Program-made: the position numbers and the translations under genes
Assembly (NCBI RefSeq): GCF_002161765.1
Contig: NZ_NFIN01000019.1
Span: 1-64,000, forward strand
Reading direction: 5' to 3'
Length of the DNA: 64,000 nucleotides
Source of the DNA: Bacteroides sp. An322
GTDB taxonomy: Bacteria > Bacteroidota > Bacteroidia > Bacteroidales > Bacteroidaceae
In this document: piece after piece, positions 54,042-62,422 of the stretch
Numbering within the stretch: the stretch's first letter is position 1
Layout: each line of letters begins with the position of its first letter
Notes under the pieces: model-generated
What the model saw: the letters and a program-made list of their open reading frames with translations, nothing else
Told to the model about the DNA's origin: nothing
The model's database searches: none

Positions 54042-55331
54042 ATGAGAAAAAAGATTATATCCGCATTAACAGTGCTCCTCCTTATCTCAGGAGGAATGAA
54101 AGCCCAAAATTTCGATGAATACTTCTCCGAAAAAACACTTCGTGTCGATTATTTATTTAACGGAAACGCTCAGCAACAAACCATTAGCCTAGATGAATTG
54201 GTATCACTTCCAGGCTGGGCAGGACGCCGGCATTCTCTCAATCAATTTCCATTAGCCGGCAATGGAAACATTGTCATGAAAGACAAGGAAAGCGGCAAAG
54301 TAATTTACCGTACTTCATTTTCCAGCCTATTCCAAGAATGGTTAGGAGAAGATGAAGCAAAACACGTAACACGCGGCTTTGAGAACTCTTTTTTATTACC
54401 CTATCCGAAACATCCTGCTATTGTCACTATCCAACTAATGGACGCTTATCACAAGCCATGCGCATCCCTTACACATGAGATTAACCCCAAAGATATCCTT
54501 ATCCACCAACGGGGGACAACCCGAATCACCCCACACCGCTACCTGCTCCAAAGTGGCCCGTCTGATAAATGTATTGACATTGCCATTATGGCAGAAGGCT
54601 ATACAGCCGATGAAATGAATCTTTTCTACAAAGATGCACAAGAGGCTTGTGATGCAATATTTGCACACGAACCATTTAAACACATGAAAAATAAATTCAA
54701 TATAGTTGCAGTAGAATCTGTTTCACAAGATAGCGGAGTGAGCATTCCCCGGAATAACGAGTGGAAAAGCACTGCCGTAAATTCACATTTCGATACGTTT
54801 TATTCAGACCGCTATCTGACAACACGTTCAGTAAAAGCCATGCACAATTGGCTGGCAGGCATTCCCTACGAACACATCATTATATTAGCCAACACTGATA
54901 CGTATGGAGGAGGAGGCATATTCAATGCCTATCTGCTGACAACTGCACACCATGCAATGTTTAAACCTGTAGTCGTACACGAATTCGGACATAGTTTTGG
55001 AGGATTGGCAGACGAATATGCATACGATACAGCACCAAGCCCGCTTTACCCATATACAGTAGAACCATGGGAACCTAATATTACCACATTAGTTGATTTC
55101 AAAAGCAAATGGGAAGATTTAATCCCTGAAAATACTCCCATTCCAACTCCGATTGAGACCGATTCGACAACAATCTATACAAAAGTAGGCGTATATGAAG
55201 GCGGAGGGTATACCCTGAAAGGCATATATCGCCCTACTACTGAATGCCGGATGAAGATAAACGAAGCTCCTTGTTTTTGTCCTGTATGCGAAAGAGCCCT
55301 CGAAAAATTAATATTATTTTATACTGAATAA
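54042..55331 (+). CDS. M64-family zinc metallopeptidase (IgA peptidase family)
   Basis: A 429-residue secreted peptidase. A signal peptide ends LISGGMKAQ. An N-terminal domain (about 22-165) precedes the catalytic domain with DIAIMAEGYTADEM near 180 and the zinc motif HEFGHSFGGLADEY near 312-325. The family was named after an IgA peptidase of Clostridium ramosum, but most gut Bacteroides members have no proven substrate. It has no lipobox, so it is likely periplasmic or secreted. The GNAT gene begins 12 bp downstream and is probably cotranscribed. Confidence 0.93.
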   Translation: MRKKIISALTVLLLISGGMKAQNFDEYFSEKTLRVDYLFNGNAQQQTISLDELVSLPGWAGRRHSLNQFPLAGNGNIVMKDKESGKVIYRTSFSSLFQEWLGEDEAKHVTRGFENSFLLPYPKHPAIVTIQLMDAYHKPCASLTHEINPKDILIHQRGTTRITPHRYLLQSGPSDKCIDIAIMAEGYTADEMNLFYKDAQEACDAIFAHEPFKHMKNKFNIVAVESVSQDSGVSIPRNNEWKSTAVNSHFDTFYSDRYLTTRSVKAMHNWLAGIPYEHIIILANTDTYGGGGIFNAYLLTTAHHAMFKPVVVHEFGHSFGGLADEYAYDTAPSPLYPYTVEPWEPNITTLVDFKSKWEDLIPENTPIPTPIETDSTTIYTKVGVYEGGGYTLKGIYRPTTECRMKINEAPCFCPVCERALEKLILFYTE

Positions 55332-55343
55332 AAAACAATCATT

Positions 55344-55874
55344 ATGCTGACATTTACACACATTACCACCCAACATCCCCAATATCCATTCATAGAAGAA
55401 TTGCTTCACTCGTCTTTCCCTTTGGAAGAACGGAGAGATGATGACGCACAACGCTATAATACAGACCACAACCCCGCTTTTTCCTGCTACCTGATTTGCG
55501 AAAAAGAAAAGCCCATCGGATTCATTACAATATGGAAACTGAAAGGTTTCTACTATGCAGAACATTTGGCAACTTCGCCTGATGTCCGTAATAAAGGGTA
55601 TGGCAAACATATTATGGAAGAACTAAAAAAACAATTCACAGACCAACCCATCATATTAGAAGTAGAAAGACCAGAAGATGAAATGAGCAAACGACGGATT
55701 GGTTTCTATCAACGCTGCGGATTTTCTCTTTGTACACAAGACTATATTCAGCCTGCCTACCGGAAAGGAGGCAAAGAAATCCCTCTCTACCTTATGTATC
55801 TAGGGACACCTGAAATTGATACCTGCTATCCGCAAATACGTGATGAGATCTATCAGCACATATATGGCAAATAA
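55344..55874 (+). CDS. GNAT-family N-acetyltransferase
   Basis: A 176-residue protein with one GNAT fold. The acetyl-CoA loop is VRNKGYGKHIMEELKKQF (near 80-97), preceded by FYYAEHLATSP, and followed by RRIGFYQRCGFSL. The N-terminus starts LTFTHITTQHPQYPFIEELLHSSFP. The substrate is unknown. It follows the M64 peptidase gene and ends before a bidirectional terminator. Confidence 0.88.
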   Translation: MLTFTHITTQHPQYPFIEELLHSSFPLEERRDDDAQRYNTDHNPAFSCYLICEKEKPIGFITIWKLKGFYYAEHLATSPDVRNKGYGKHIMEELKKQFTDQPIILEVERPEDEMSKRRIGFYQRCGFSLCTQDYIQPAYRKGGKEIPLYLMYLGTPEIDTCYPQIRDEIYQHIYGK

Positions 55875-55882
55875 TAAAATAA

Positions 55883-55925
55883 GGGTGTGCCAAAATAGAA
55901 ATTGATTTTCATTTTGACACACCCT
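55883..55925. terminator. bidirectional terminator between GNAT and DUF5606 genes
   Basis: GGGTGTGCCAAAAT and ATTTTGACACACCC form a 14-bp stem with one mismatch. A T run follows on plus and an A-rich run precedes it, so it can serve both convergent transcripts. Confidence 0.9.
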
Positions 55926-55939
55926 CATTTTTAATACAC

Positions 55940-56374
55940 TTATTCCGCTTCTGCTGCTGTTTCTACTGTTTCAGTCTGGATTCCTTCCACAAAATCAGAT
56001 TCACCGCTTGAGATAAGCAAGTTATACCATTGAATCAATTTCTTGATATCACTGGAATGAACACGGTCGCGGTCATACTGCGGCAATACTTCTGCCATAA
56101 AAGCATGCAATTCCGTACCTGAAGCTTTTTTATAATCCAACTTTACCTCTTCACCGTTTTCTTTTTGTTTTACAGATTCAAGCACATTTGCCAAAGGAAC
56201 TTCATTAGCATCTGTATACATAGCAATGTCGCCCAATGAAATTACTTTATCACTTGCATAAATCGGCATTCTTTTTTTATCGGCTATGTTTTCAACAATC
56301 AACATATTTTTAGCCTGAGAAATCAATTTATACAATCCCGGTTTACCCGAGATAGCCAAAATAGTCTTCAACAT
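55940..56374 (-). CDS. DUF5606 domain protein
   Basis: A 144-residue soluble protein, almost certainly the DUF5606 family: LKTILAISGKPGLYKLISQAKNMLIVE at the start, RMPIYASDKVISLGDIAMYT, and FMAEVLPQYDRDRVHSSDIKKLIQWYNLLI. It has a basic middle part and an acidic tail. The function is unknown. It is the last of five minus-strand genes (nusB, yajC, ybbR, coaE and this), an order I remember as conserved in Bacteroidetes. Confidence 0.88.
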   Translation of the reverse strand: MLKTILAISGKPGLYKLISQAKNMLIVENIADKKRMPIYASDKVISLGDIAMYTDANEVPLANVLESVKQKENGEEVKLDYKKASGTELHAFMAEVLPQYDRDRVHSSDIKKLIQWYNLLISSGESDFVEGIQTETVETAAEAE

Positions 56375-56440
56375 ACAAATTTATAAGTTTAGTTATTTAA
56401 TTAAACAAAAAATACAATTCACATCTGACATATACAAACT

Positions 56441-57040
56441 TTAGCCATTTCCTTTTTCTATCATCTCCAAAGTTTGCAACAAATTGTCGACTTGTACTTC
56501 CAACGATTTGCTTCCGTCATTTATAATCACAAAATCCGAACGATTACATTTCGTCTCATCATCCAATTGGGCAGCCATACGCTTACATACTTGTGACTCT
56601 GTCACTCCATCACGCTCCTGCACCCGTTTCAGCCTTATCTCTACAGGTGCATATACTGCCACTACAAAATCGACAACATCTTCAAAACCAGATTCAAACA
56701 GAATCGCACTTTCCAATGCAACCCAACGTTTGTCTTGTTTCATTGCCCAACGGTTGAAATCTGCCTTTACCTGCGGATGTACAACCGAATTTATCCGTTC
56801 AGCATTTTGCTTGTCTGCAAACAAATACCCCGCAACCAAAGGCTTATTCAATTCTCCATTCTCTTGATAAACATCATTTCCTAATAATTTTATCAAGCCT
56901 TTACGAATTTCCGCATTTTCCAACATCAGCCGTTTGGCTTCTGAATCAGTATCATAAACAGGTACACTTCGCTCCATCAGCAGCCGGGAGACATACGATT
57001 TTCCGCTTCCAATTCCGCCTGTTATTCCTATTTTTACCAT
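56441..57040 (-). CDS. coaE: Dephospho-CoA kinase
   Basis: A 199-residue kinase that does the last step of CoA synthesis. The P-loop is GGIGSGKSYV (residues 8-17). VYDTDSEAKRLM near 30 binds substrate, and the ARQxLID-type region is replaced by ERDGVTESQVCKRMAAQLDDE. The start overlaps the ybbR end by 7 bp, so translation is probably coupled. Confidence 0.96.
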   Translation of the reverse strand: MVKIGITGGIGSGKSYVSRLLMERSVPVYDTDSEAKRLMLENAEIRKGLIKLLGNDVYQENGELNKPLVAGYLFADKQNAERINSVVHPQVKADFNRWAMKQDKRWVALESAILFESGFEDVVDFVVAVYAPVEIRLKRVQERDGVTESQVCKRMAAQLDDETKCNRSDFVIINDGSKSLEVQVDNLLQTLEMIEKGNG

Positions 57041-58053
57041 CCGTTTCCCTCCCCTTCCGTTTGTTCTATCAAATAATCAACAGAAGCCGGAATGATACGA
57101 GCATGGCTCACGTAATCAGGTACAGACTTCAATGTCAACAGCAACTTATCACCATTTGCCTTCAGTATATCTTCGTAGGTTACGCCAATAAAGAAATCTT
57201 CCGAAGAAATTTCCTTAAAATGCATTAATCCAACTTGAAAAGTCACCTGCACTTTGGAGGGGAAAGTACGTAATACTTTATTTGCCGGGAAATTGATGCC
57301 TACAATCGGCACTTCCACCGTCTTTTCCGAATACATGTCTACATATACCGACAAATCGTTATAAGCAGGAACAAATTTCACTCCTTTCAATTTCTGGAGC
57401 GATACCCGTTTGTGCAAAGTATCCGCCACATTCTCCAAATCCACCCGCTCTGTATAGGCTGCCGTCAAGGTATCCAATACTTCCTGAGGGGCATAAGCAA
57501 TTACTGAATCCGGAACAAAACCGATATGTGAAACATAATACTGAAGCCCCGCACGAACCTCTCCGTTCAAACGGACAGGAACCTTTTTTGCTTTCCCCAT
57601 CGTATAAATGAAATCGAGCGTATCTGGACGTACCGATATCAGATGAGTAGAGACATTCAGTTGTGCAGCAACTTTCTTCAACAATTCCGCTGATGATATA
57701 TGCACGTGTGTCCCCTTATCCCTATAATCATTGAAATCAAACGAAACAGGGAAAAATGTCCTGCCTAGCATATAATTAAGCAATACAGTACCACGGTCTT
57801 CTACTCGTACACGCACTTCATTGGGCAATTCTGAAGTAAGCACCGCTTCCTTAGGCACATTCTTCAGCCGCAACGGAACCTTAAATTCAGTCTGATACAC
57901 GTCATCCAAAGTCTGCAACATCCAAAAGGCAAAAGAAACTAACACAAAAAACAAGAAGACCAGACACTCCTTACATTTATTACTAAGCAAGAACTTTCTG
58001 ATCTTCTGTATTCCGAGTCTGTAATATTGCTCTATGTTCTTTACATCGAACAT
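57034..58053 (-). CDS. YbbR-domain protein (CdaR-like)
   Basis: A 339-residue protein with one N-terminal helix (ECLVFLFFVLVSFAFWML, about 29-46) and a periplasmic part built of two or three YbbR-like beta domains: FKVPLRLKNVPKEAVLTSELP, KVPVRLNGEVRAGLQYYVS, and VEVPIVGINFPANKVLRTFPS. In Firmicutes, CdaR regulates the cyclic-di-AMP synthase encoded next to it. No synthase gene adjoins here. The role in Bacteroidetes is not established. Confidence 0.87.
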   Translation of the reverse strand: MFDVKNIEQYYRLGIQKIRKFLLSNKCKECLVFLFFVLVSFAFWMLQTLDDVYQTEFKVPLRLKNVPKEAVLTSELPNEVRVRVEDRGTVLLNYMLGRTFFPVSFDFNDYRDKGTHVHISSAELLKKVAAQLNVSTHLISVRPDTLDFIYTMGKAKKVPVRLNGEVRAGLQYYVSHIGFVPDSVIAYAPQEVLDTLTAAYTERVDLENVADTLHKRVSLQKLKGVKFVPAYNDLSVYVDMYSEKTVEVPIVGINFPANKVLRTFPSKVQVTFQVGLMHFKEISSEDFFIGVTYEDILKANGDKLLLTLKSVPDYVSHARIIPASVDYLIEQTEGEGNGW

Positions 58054-58074
58054 CAGCTACTTTCCTTCTATTAT

Positions 58075-58386
58075 TTATTGCTTATTTGCTTGAGCTTGCG
58101 CGTCAGCATAAATAGAATTTTTATCTACCTTAATCTTTACGCTGGGAGCAATTTCCACGACAACCGTATTGTCTTCTATTTCCTTGATTTTCCCATAAAT
58201 ACCTCCGGCAGTAATCACAGACTGACCTACTTCCAGATTCTTACGGAAGTTCTGGATTTCCTTCTGCTTCTTGTTCTGCGGACGAATCATAAAGAAATAC
58301 ATAATAGCGAAAATCGCTACCATCATAATTAAGAAGGAGTAATCACCTGCTCCTTGCGCTGCCATAACTACAGTTAATAAGTTCAT
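58075..58386 (-). CDS. yajC: YajC, accessory subunit of the Sec translocon
   Basis: A 103-residue protein. A single helix (YSFLIMMVAIFAIMYFFMI) precedes RPQNKKQKEIQNFRKNLEVGQSV-like sequence and a small cytosolic domain with TAGGIYGKIKEIEDNTVVVE. These are the family signatures. It associates with SecDF. It lies between nusB and ybbR. Confidence 0.95.
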   Translation of the reverse strand: MNLLTVVMAAQGAGDYSFLIMMVAIFAIMYFFMIRPQNKKQKEIQNFRKNLEVGQSVITAGGIYGKIKEIEDNTVVVEIAPSVKIKVDKNSIYADAQAQANKQ

Positions 58387-58441
58387 AATAATCGTTTCTT
58401 TGTGAATTAATAATTAGCTGAACAAATATACCACTTTTCTC

Positions 58442-59368
58442 TTAATTCTTTGTCAGCTTGTTTTCCTTTTTTAATTGATTAACTATTCCGTCCAATGTAC
58501 CGTTGATAAAACCGCCGCTCTTGGGAGTGCTGTACAGCTTGGCAATTTCTACATATTCATTCAACGATACGTTCACCGGAATATTGGGGAAACTCAAGAT
58601 TTCAGCCAAAGCGATTTGCATGATGATGACATCCATCACCGCTACACGCTTCAAATCCCAGTTTCTTGAATTCTCACTAATCAGGTGACGGTAATAATCT
58701 GCATTCAAGATAGAACGGCGGAACAAACGGCGTGCAAAATCCTGATCTTCCTCATCCTTAAATTCCGGAAGCAGTTCCTGATTCTCCCCGTTTTTCGGAT
58801 CGAAGCGCTTGATAGTCTTCAACACGAACGTATCTACAATCTCCTTATCGTCGTTCCAATACAGACTTTGGTCTTCCAATACCTCATCCAACGCCTGATT
58901 ATTGAAAATGATTTTCTTATACAGTTTTCTCCAGACTTCGCGGTCTTCTTCATACGATGAAGTTTCGCTTGCCATATACTCCTTATATATATCGCTCTGC
59001 ATAATCTGTTCGCACAAACCTTTGATGAACTCAGGTTCGTTCTCCCAAGTTTTCTTTTGGTTGTTGGCAAAATCATTCAATTGCTTGTTTACTTCCAATT
59101 GAGCGATAAACTGATTGTCTACAAATTTGGTGTTCGGATTCAAATCCTCTTCTGTAGGGGCTAATTTGTGTTTCGCCGCGTCCAGCCGCCTGCTGGCATA
59201 CCTTGTCACTTCTACCATAAGAAGCAAAAGATAGTTGTATAAATCATACGCCTTGGATAAACTGAAGAACAACTCCTTTTCTGCAGTATCCAAATTTTTG
59301 CCTCCATTCTGATAATAGGCATAAATGATTTGAACTACCTTCAAACGAATAAGAACTCTGTTAATCAT
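58442..59368 (-). CDS. nusB: Transcription antitermination factor NusB, long form
   Basis: A 308-residue NusB with the Bacteroidetes-type N-terminal region. MINRVLIRLKVVQIIYAYYQ starts it, and the C-terminal NusB fold carries ILSFPNIPVNVSLNEYVEIA then YSTPKSGGFINGTLDGI. E. coli NusB has 139 residues, so this form has an extra helical half (about 40-170). An earlier in-frame start (59515) would lie upstream of the promoter. The ATG at 59368 fits the promoter and family N-terminus. It heads the nusB-yajC-ybbR-coaE-DUF5606 group. Confidence 0.92.
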   Translation of the reverse strand: MINRVLIRLKVVQIIYAYYQNGGKNLDTAEKELFFSLSKAYDLYNYLLLLMVEVTRYASRRLDAAKHKLAPTEEDLNPNTKFVDNQFIAQLEVNKQLNDFANNQKKTWENEPEFIKGLCEQIMQSDIYKEYMASETSSYEEDREVWRKLYKKIIFNNQALDEVLEDQSLYWNDDKEIVDTFVLKTIKRFDPKNGENQELLPEFKDEEDQDFARRLFRRSILNADYYRHLISENSRNWDLKRVAVMDVIIMQIALAEILSFPNIPVNVSLNEYVEIAKLYSTPKSGGFINGTLDGIVNQLKKENKLTKN

Positions 59369-59400
59369 ACTATCTATAACTATATCATGTAATTGAGTTG

Positions 59401-59431
59401 CAAAATTACGATTTTCATACATATCATGCAA
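59401..59431 (-). promoter_or_regulatory. nusB operon promoter
   Basis: On the minus strand TTG (59429-59431) and TAATTTTG (59401-59408) are 20 bp apart, 32 bp before the nusB ATG. Confidence 0.7.
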
Positions 59432-59545
59432 ATAAACAACGCTTTTTTGCTGAAATTTTATGTTTATAGATATTTTAAGACATAGTTTCTTGGCTCTTTC
59501 CAGAAAAATCAGCAATTTTGAGGACGATTTTAGATATTATACACT

Positions 59546-59938
59546 ATGGAAGAGTTAAAAAAGAAAATGACGACTACCGAGGGAGATAAAGAAATCGTTT
59601 TCACGAAAGCTATCAAAGCTGGAAAAAGAATCTATTATTTAGACGTGAAAAGAAACCGTAAAGGGGAAATGTTTCTGGCAATTACAGAAAGCAAAAAAGT
59701 AACAACAGGAGAAGGGGATGCATCGCAAATCAGTTTCGAGAAACATAAAATCTTCCTTTATAAAGAAGACTTTGAAAAATTCATGGCAGGTCTCCACGAA
59801 ACAATCCAATACATCGAATGTGAACAAGGTCCCATCGCAGGAGAAAGCCACATGGCAACAAACGAAAGCCTCACCACAAACGAAATCTTACACGAACCGT
59901 TGAAAACGGACGATATTAAGATTGATATTGATTTCTAA
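59546..59938 (+). CDS. DUF3276 family protein (PUR-alpha-like nucleic-acid binding)
   Basis: A 130-residue protein. KEIVFTKAIKAGKRIYYLDVKRNRKGEMFLAITESKK is the PUR-domain start, and SFEKHKIFLYKEDFEKFMAGL the conserved helix. A disordered acidic tail follows. Members in Bacteroidetes and Borrelia bind single-stranded DNA and RNA with a PUR repeat. The gene stands alone with no clear promoter. The 306-bp gap after it holds a 21-bp repeat array and the rplY promoter. Confidence 0.85.
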   Translation: MEELKKKMTTTEGDKEIVFTKAIKAGKRIYYLDVKRNRKGEMFLAITESKKVTTGEGDASQISFEKHKIFLYKEDFEKFMAGLHETIQYIECEQGPIAGESHMATNESLTTNEILHEPLKTDDIKIDIDF

Positions 59939-59950
59939 TCAAGCCATATT

Positions 59951-60037
59951 CTACATTCCAGCCCATGGAATATACGTTCCGGCTCGCGGAATATACATTC
60001 CAGCCCGTGGAATATACGTTCCATGGGCTGGAATATA
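59951..60037. repeat. 21-bp tandem repeat array (GGAATATACGTTCC units)
   Basis: Units start at 59967, 59988, 60009 and 60030 with exact 21-bp spacing, and a partial unit lies before them. Each is GGAATATAC(G/A)TTCC plus a 7-base linker such as GGCTCGC, AGCCCGT and ATGGGCT. The first 14 bases are themselves a near-perfect palindrome. Two turns of DNA per unit would place the sites on one face of the helix. Confidence 0.85.
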
Positions 60038-60112
60038 AAACATACCCGCCTGCACATCGGTTTCTGAACCTCTAACCGGACATAATGATAAGAAATTTTA
60101 CACGACAGATGT

Positions 60113-60142
60113 TTGCCATATCAAACATTTTCACTACCTTTG
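60113..60142 (+). promoter_or_regulatory. rplY-pth promoter
   Basis: TTG (60113-60115) and TACCTTTG (60135-60142) are 19 bp apart. A leader of about 95 bases follows before rplY. Confidence 0.72.
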
Positions 60143-60244
60143 CACCGCTTTTTCAATTTCATCATTGTGCAAATGATGCACCGTGTGATGGCGAATTAAG
60201 CAAAATAACTTAATTTAGAGTAACACAAAAAACAATTCAAAACA

Positions 60245-60841
60245 ATGAAATCAATTGACATTACAGGTTCTTTAAGAACAGAGACTGGAAAGAAAGCTAC
60301 TCATGCTTTGCGTAAAAGCAATCAAGTTCCGTGCGTATTATACGGAATGAAGAAAGACGAAAACGGAAACCAAATCGCTACACACTTTACTGTTTCTGTT
60401 GAAGGTCTGCGTAATTTGGTTTATACTCCGCATATCTATGTAGTAAACTTGAACATTGATGGACAAGTTGTAAATGCCATCATGAAAGACATCCAATTCC
60501 ACCCTGTAACCGATGCTATCCTGCACGTTGACTTCTTGCAAATCAACGAAGAATATCCGATTATCATGGAAGTGCCCGTTCAATTGGAAGGCTTGGCTGA
60601 AGGTGTTAGAGCCGGTGGTAAATTGGTTCTGCAAATTCGCAAATTGAAAGTAAAAGCGTTGTATAACGACATCCCCGAACGTTTGATTGTCAACGTTACT
60701 AACTTAGGTTTGGGTAAGACTATCAAAGTCGGAGAATTGCATTACGACAATGTAGAATTGCTGAATGCAAAAGAAGCTGTAGTTTGCGCAGTTAAATTGA
60801 CTCGTGCCGCTCGTGGTGCACAAGCTGCCGCTGCAAAATAA
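60245..60841 (+). CDS. rplY: Large-subunit ribosomal protein bL25 (CTC type)
   Basis: A 198-residue bL25 with the C-terminal TL5 domain. The N-terminal 5S rRNA-binding domain begins MKSIDITGSLRTETGKKATH and contains VPCVLYGMKKDENG. The C-terminal domain holds EVPVQLEGLAEGVRAGGKLVL. It ends in an Ala-rich tail. It lies 39 bp before pth, and both are expected from the promoter at 60113. Confidence 0.95.
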   Translation: MKSIDITGSLRTETGKKATHALRKSNQVPCVLYGMKKDENGNQIATHFTVSVEGLRNLVYTPHIYVVNLNIDGQVVNAIMKDIQFHPVTDAILHVDFLQINEEYPIIMEVPVQLEGLAEGVRAGGKLVLQIRKLKVKALYNDIPERLIVNVTNLGLGKTIKVGELHYDNVELLNAKEAVVCAVKLTRAARGAQAAAAK

Positions 60842-60880
60842 TATACAGCAATTAACACAAACTAAACAAATCCGCTTTCA

Positions 60881-61444
60881 ATGAAATACTTGATTGTAGG
60901 CTTGGGAAATATCGGTGATGAATATCACGAAACCCGGCACAATATAGGATTTATGGTATTGGACGCTTTAGCTAAAGCGTCCAATATTGTTTTCAAGGAC
61001 GGACGATACGGCGCCACGGCATCCTTATCCATCAAAGGAAGACAACTTATTTTGCTGAAGCCTTCTACCTATATGAACCTCAGCGGCAATGCAGTGCGTT
61101 ATTGGATGCAACAAGAAAAGATTCCATTGGAAAACGTGCTCATTGTAGTAGATGATTTGGCACTTCCCTTGGGAAGCCTTCGCCTGAAAGGCAAAGGAAG
61201 TGATGCCGGACACAACGGATTGAAGCATATAGCCGCCACATTAGGCACACAGAATTATGCAAGACTGAAGTTCGGCATCGGCAACAATTTCCCCAAAGGC
61301 GGACAGATAGACTACGTTTTGGGACACTTCGATGAGGAAGAACGGAAAGTATTGCCCGAACGGATAGAAACAGCAGGAGAAATCATCAAGAGCTTCTGCC
61401 TCGCCGGACTAAACATTACCATGAATCAATTTAATAATAAGTAA
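60881..61444 (+). CDS. pth: Peptidyl-tRNA hydrolase
   Basis: A 187-residue hydrolase that frees tRNA from stalled peptidyl-tRNA. The catalytic His20 lies in [54 protein letters not shown] and IGNNFPKG are all present. Full length. It is followed by the S4-domain gene 9 bp downstream, a typical translation-quality cluster. Confidence 0.97.
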   Translation: MKYLIVGLGNIGDEYHETRHNIGFMVLDALAKASNIVFKDGRYGATASLSIKGRQLILLKPSTYMNLSGNAVRYWMQQEKIPLENVLIVVDDLALPLGSLRLKGKGSDAGHNGLKHIAATLGTQNYARLKFGIGNNFPKGGQIDYVLGHFDEEERKVLPERIETAGEIIKSFCLAGLNITMNQFNNK

Positions 61445-61453
61445 ACCCAATTT

Positions 61454-61873
61454 ATGCCTGAAGCAAGAATAGACAAATGGATGTGGGCTGCACGCATCTT
61501 CAAAACCCGCACCATTGCCGCCGAAGCATGTAAAAAAGGAAGAATACACATCAACGGAGCACAAGCCAAACCTTCGCGCATGGTAAAACCCGGCGATGTA
61601 ATTCAGGTGAGAAAACCGCCTGTTACCTATTCTTTCAAAGTATTGCAAGCGATAGAAAAACGAGTGGGAGCCAAATTAGTTCCGGATGTCATGGAAAACG
61701 TTACGACACCCGACCAATATGAATTGCTGGAAATGAGTAAAATCAGCGGATTCGTAAACCGTGCCAAAGGAACAGGACGCCCGACTAAGAAAGACCGGCG
61801 TGACCTCGACGAATTCTTTACTCCCGAATACATGGATGATTTCGACTTCGATTTCGATGATGAGGAAGAATAA
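61454..61873 (+). CDS. S4-domain RNA-binding protein, Hsp15-like
   Basis: A 139-residue protein. The S4 domain starts ARIDKWMWAARIFKTRTIA and includes INGAQAKPSRMVKPGDVIQVRK. The rest is basic then acidic, ending DDFDFDFDDEEE. E. coli Hsp15 (HslR) binds 50S subunits that carry stalled peptidyl-tRNA, which fits the neighbouring pth. It is the third gene of the bL25-pth operon. Confidence 0.88.
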   Translation: MPEARIDKWMWAARIFKTRTIAAEACKKGRIHINGAQAKPSRMVKPGDVIQVRKPPVTYSFKVLQAIEKRVGAKLVPDVMENVTTPDQYELLEMSKISGFVNRAKGTGRPTKKDRRDLDEFFTPEYMDDFDFDFDDEEE

Positions 61874-61874
61874 A

Positions 61875-61949
61875 TAGAACACAGAGACACGGAGGCACAG
61901 AGTATTTATTATACAAATTATATATTTTCTCTGTGTCTCTGTGTTCTAT
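61875..61949. terminator. palindrome, CACAGAGACGCAGAGGC family, copy 3, between convergent genes
   Basis: TAGAACACAGAGACACGGAG and TCTCTGTGTCTCTGTGTTCT face each other around an AT-rich loop. It separates the S4-domain gene (plus) from the HIT gene (minus), so a two-way terminator role is plausible. It lacks a long pure T run. Confidence 0.75.
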
Positions 61950-61959
61950 TTTCTGCAAA

Positions 61960-62385
61960 TTACAAATTCGCCTTTACCGCATCAATCAGTTCCTGATATT
62001 CGGCATCCGACAAATAGACCTTGCCCGGATTCATTTGGAAAGTACCTCCGTAATCAGGTCCGTCTACATATTTCGGAGCCAAATGGAAATGCAAATGCGA
62101 CAACTTGTCGCTATAAGCACCATAGTTAATCTTTTCAGGATTGAACGCTTTCTGCATCGCACGAGTTACCCGCACCACATCTGCCATAAAAGCATTACGG
62201 TCTTCATCACTCAATTCGTTCAAGTCGTTTACGTGATCTTTATAAGCCACCAGACAACGCCCCCGATACGTCTGTTCCTTAAACAAGAATACACGCGATA
62301 CATTCAATTGGGCTATTTCAATCATCAGATTGTGCAATGTCTCATTATTTTGGCAATAGAGACAATCTTTCGGATCACTTTTCAT
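61960..62385 (-). CDS. HIT-family nucleotide hydrolase
   Basis: A 141-residue histidine-triad protein. The catalytic triad reads HLHFHLAPKY (near 95-104). The N-terminus has CLYCQ, a possible zinc-binding CxxC. VSRVFLFKEQTYRGRCLVAYKDHVNDL is a usual block. Such enzymes split nucleoside phosphoramidates or dinucleoside polyphosphates. It is transcribed on the minus strand toward the terminator, 37 bp after the antiporter gene. Confidence 0.92.
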   Translation of the reverse strand: MKSDPKDCLYCQNNETLHNLMIEIAQLNVSRVFLFKEQTYRGRCLVAYKDHVNDLNELSDEDRNAFMADVVRVTRAMQKAFNPEKINYGAYSDKLSHLHFHLAPKYVDGPDYGGTFQMNPGKVYLSDAEYQELIDAVKANL

Positions 62386-62422
62386 AATTCTTACTTTTTA
62401 TTTATGTGTTAAACATGGAATT

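Noticed and set aside
59951-60037. 21-bp repeats that could suggest a CRISPR or replication iterons
   Set aside because: No spacers for CRISPR. No replication initiator gene or dnaA-box cluster is nearby, so iterons are not supported.
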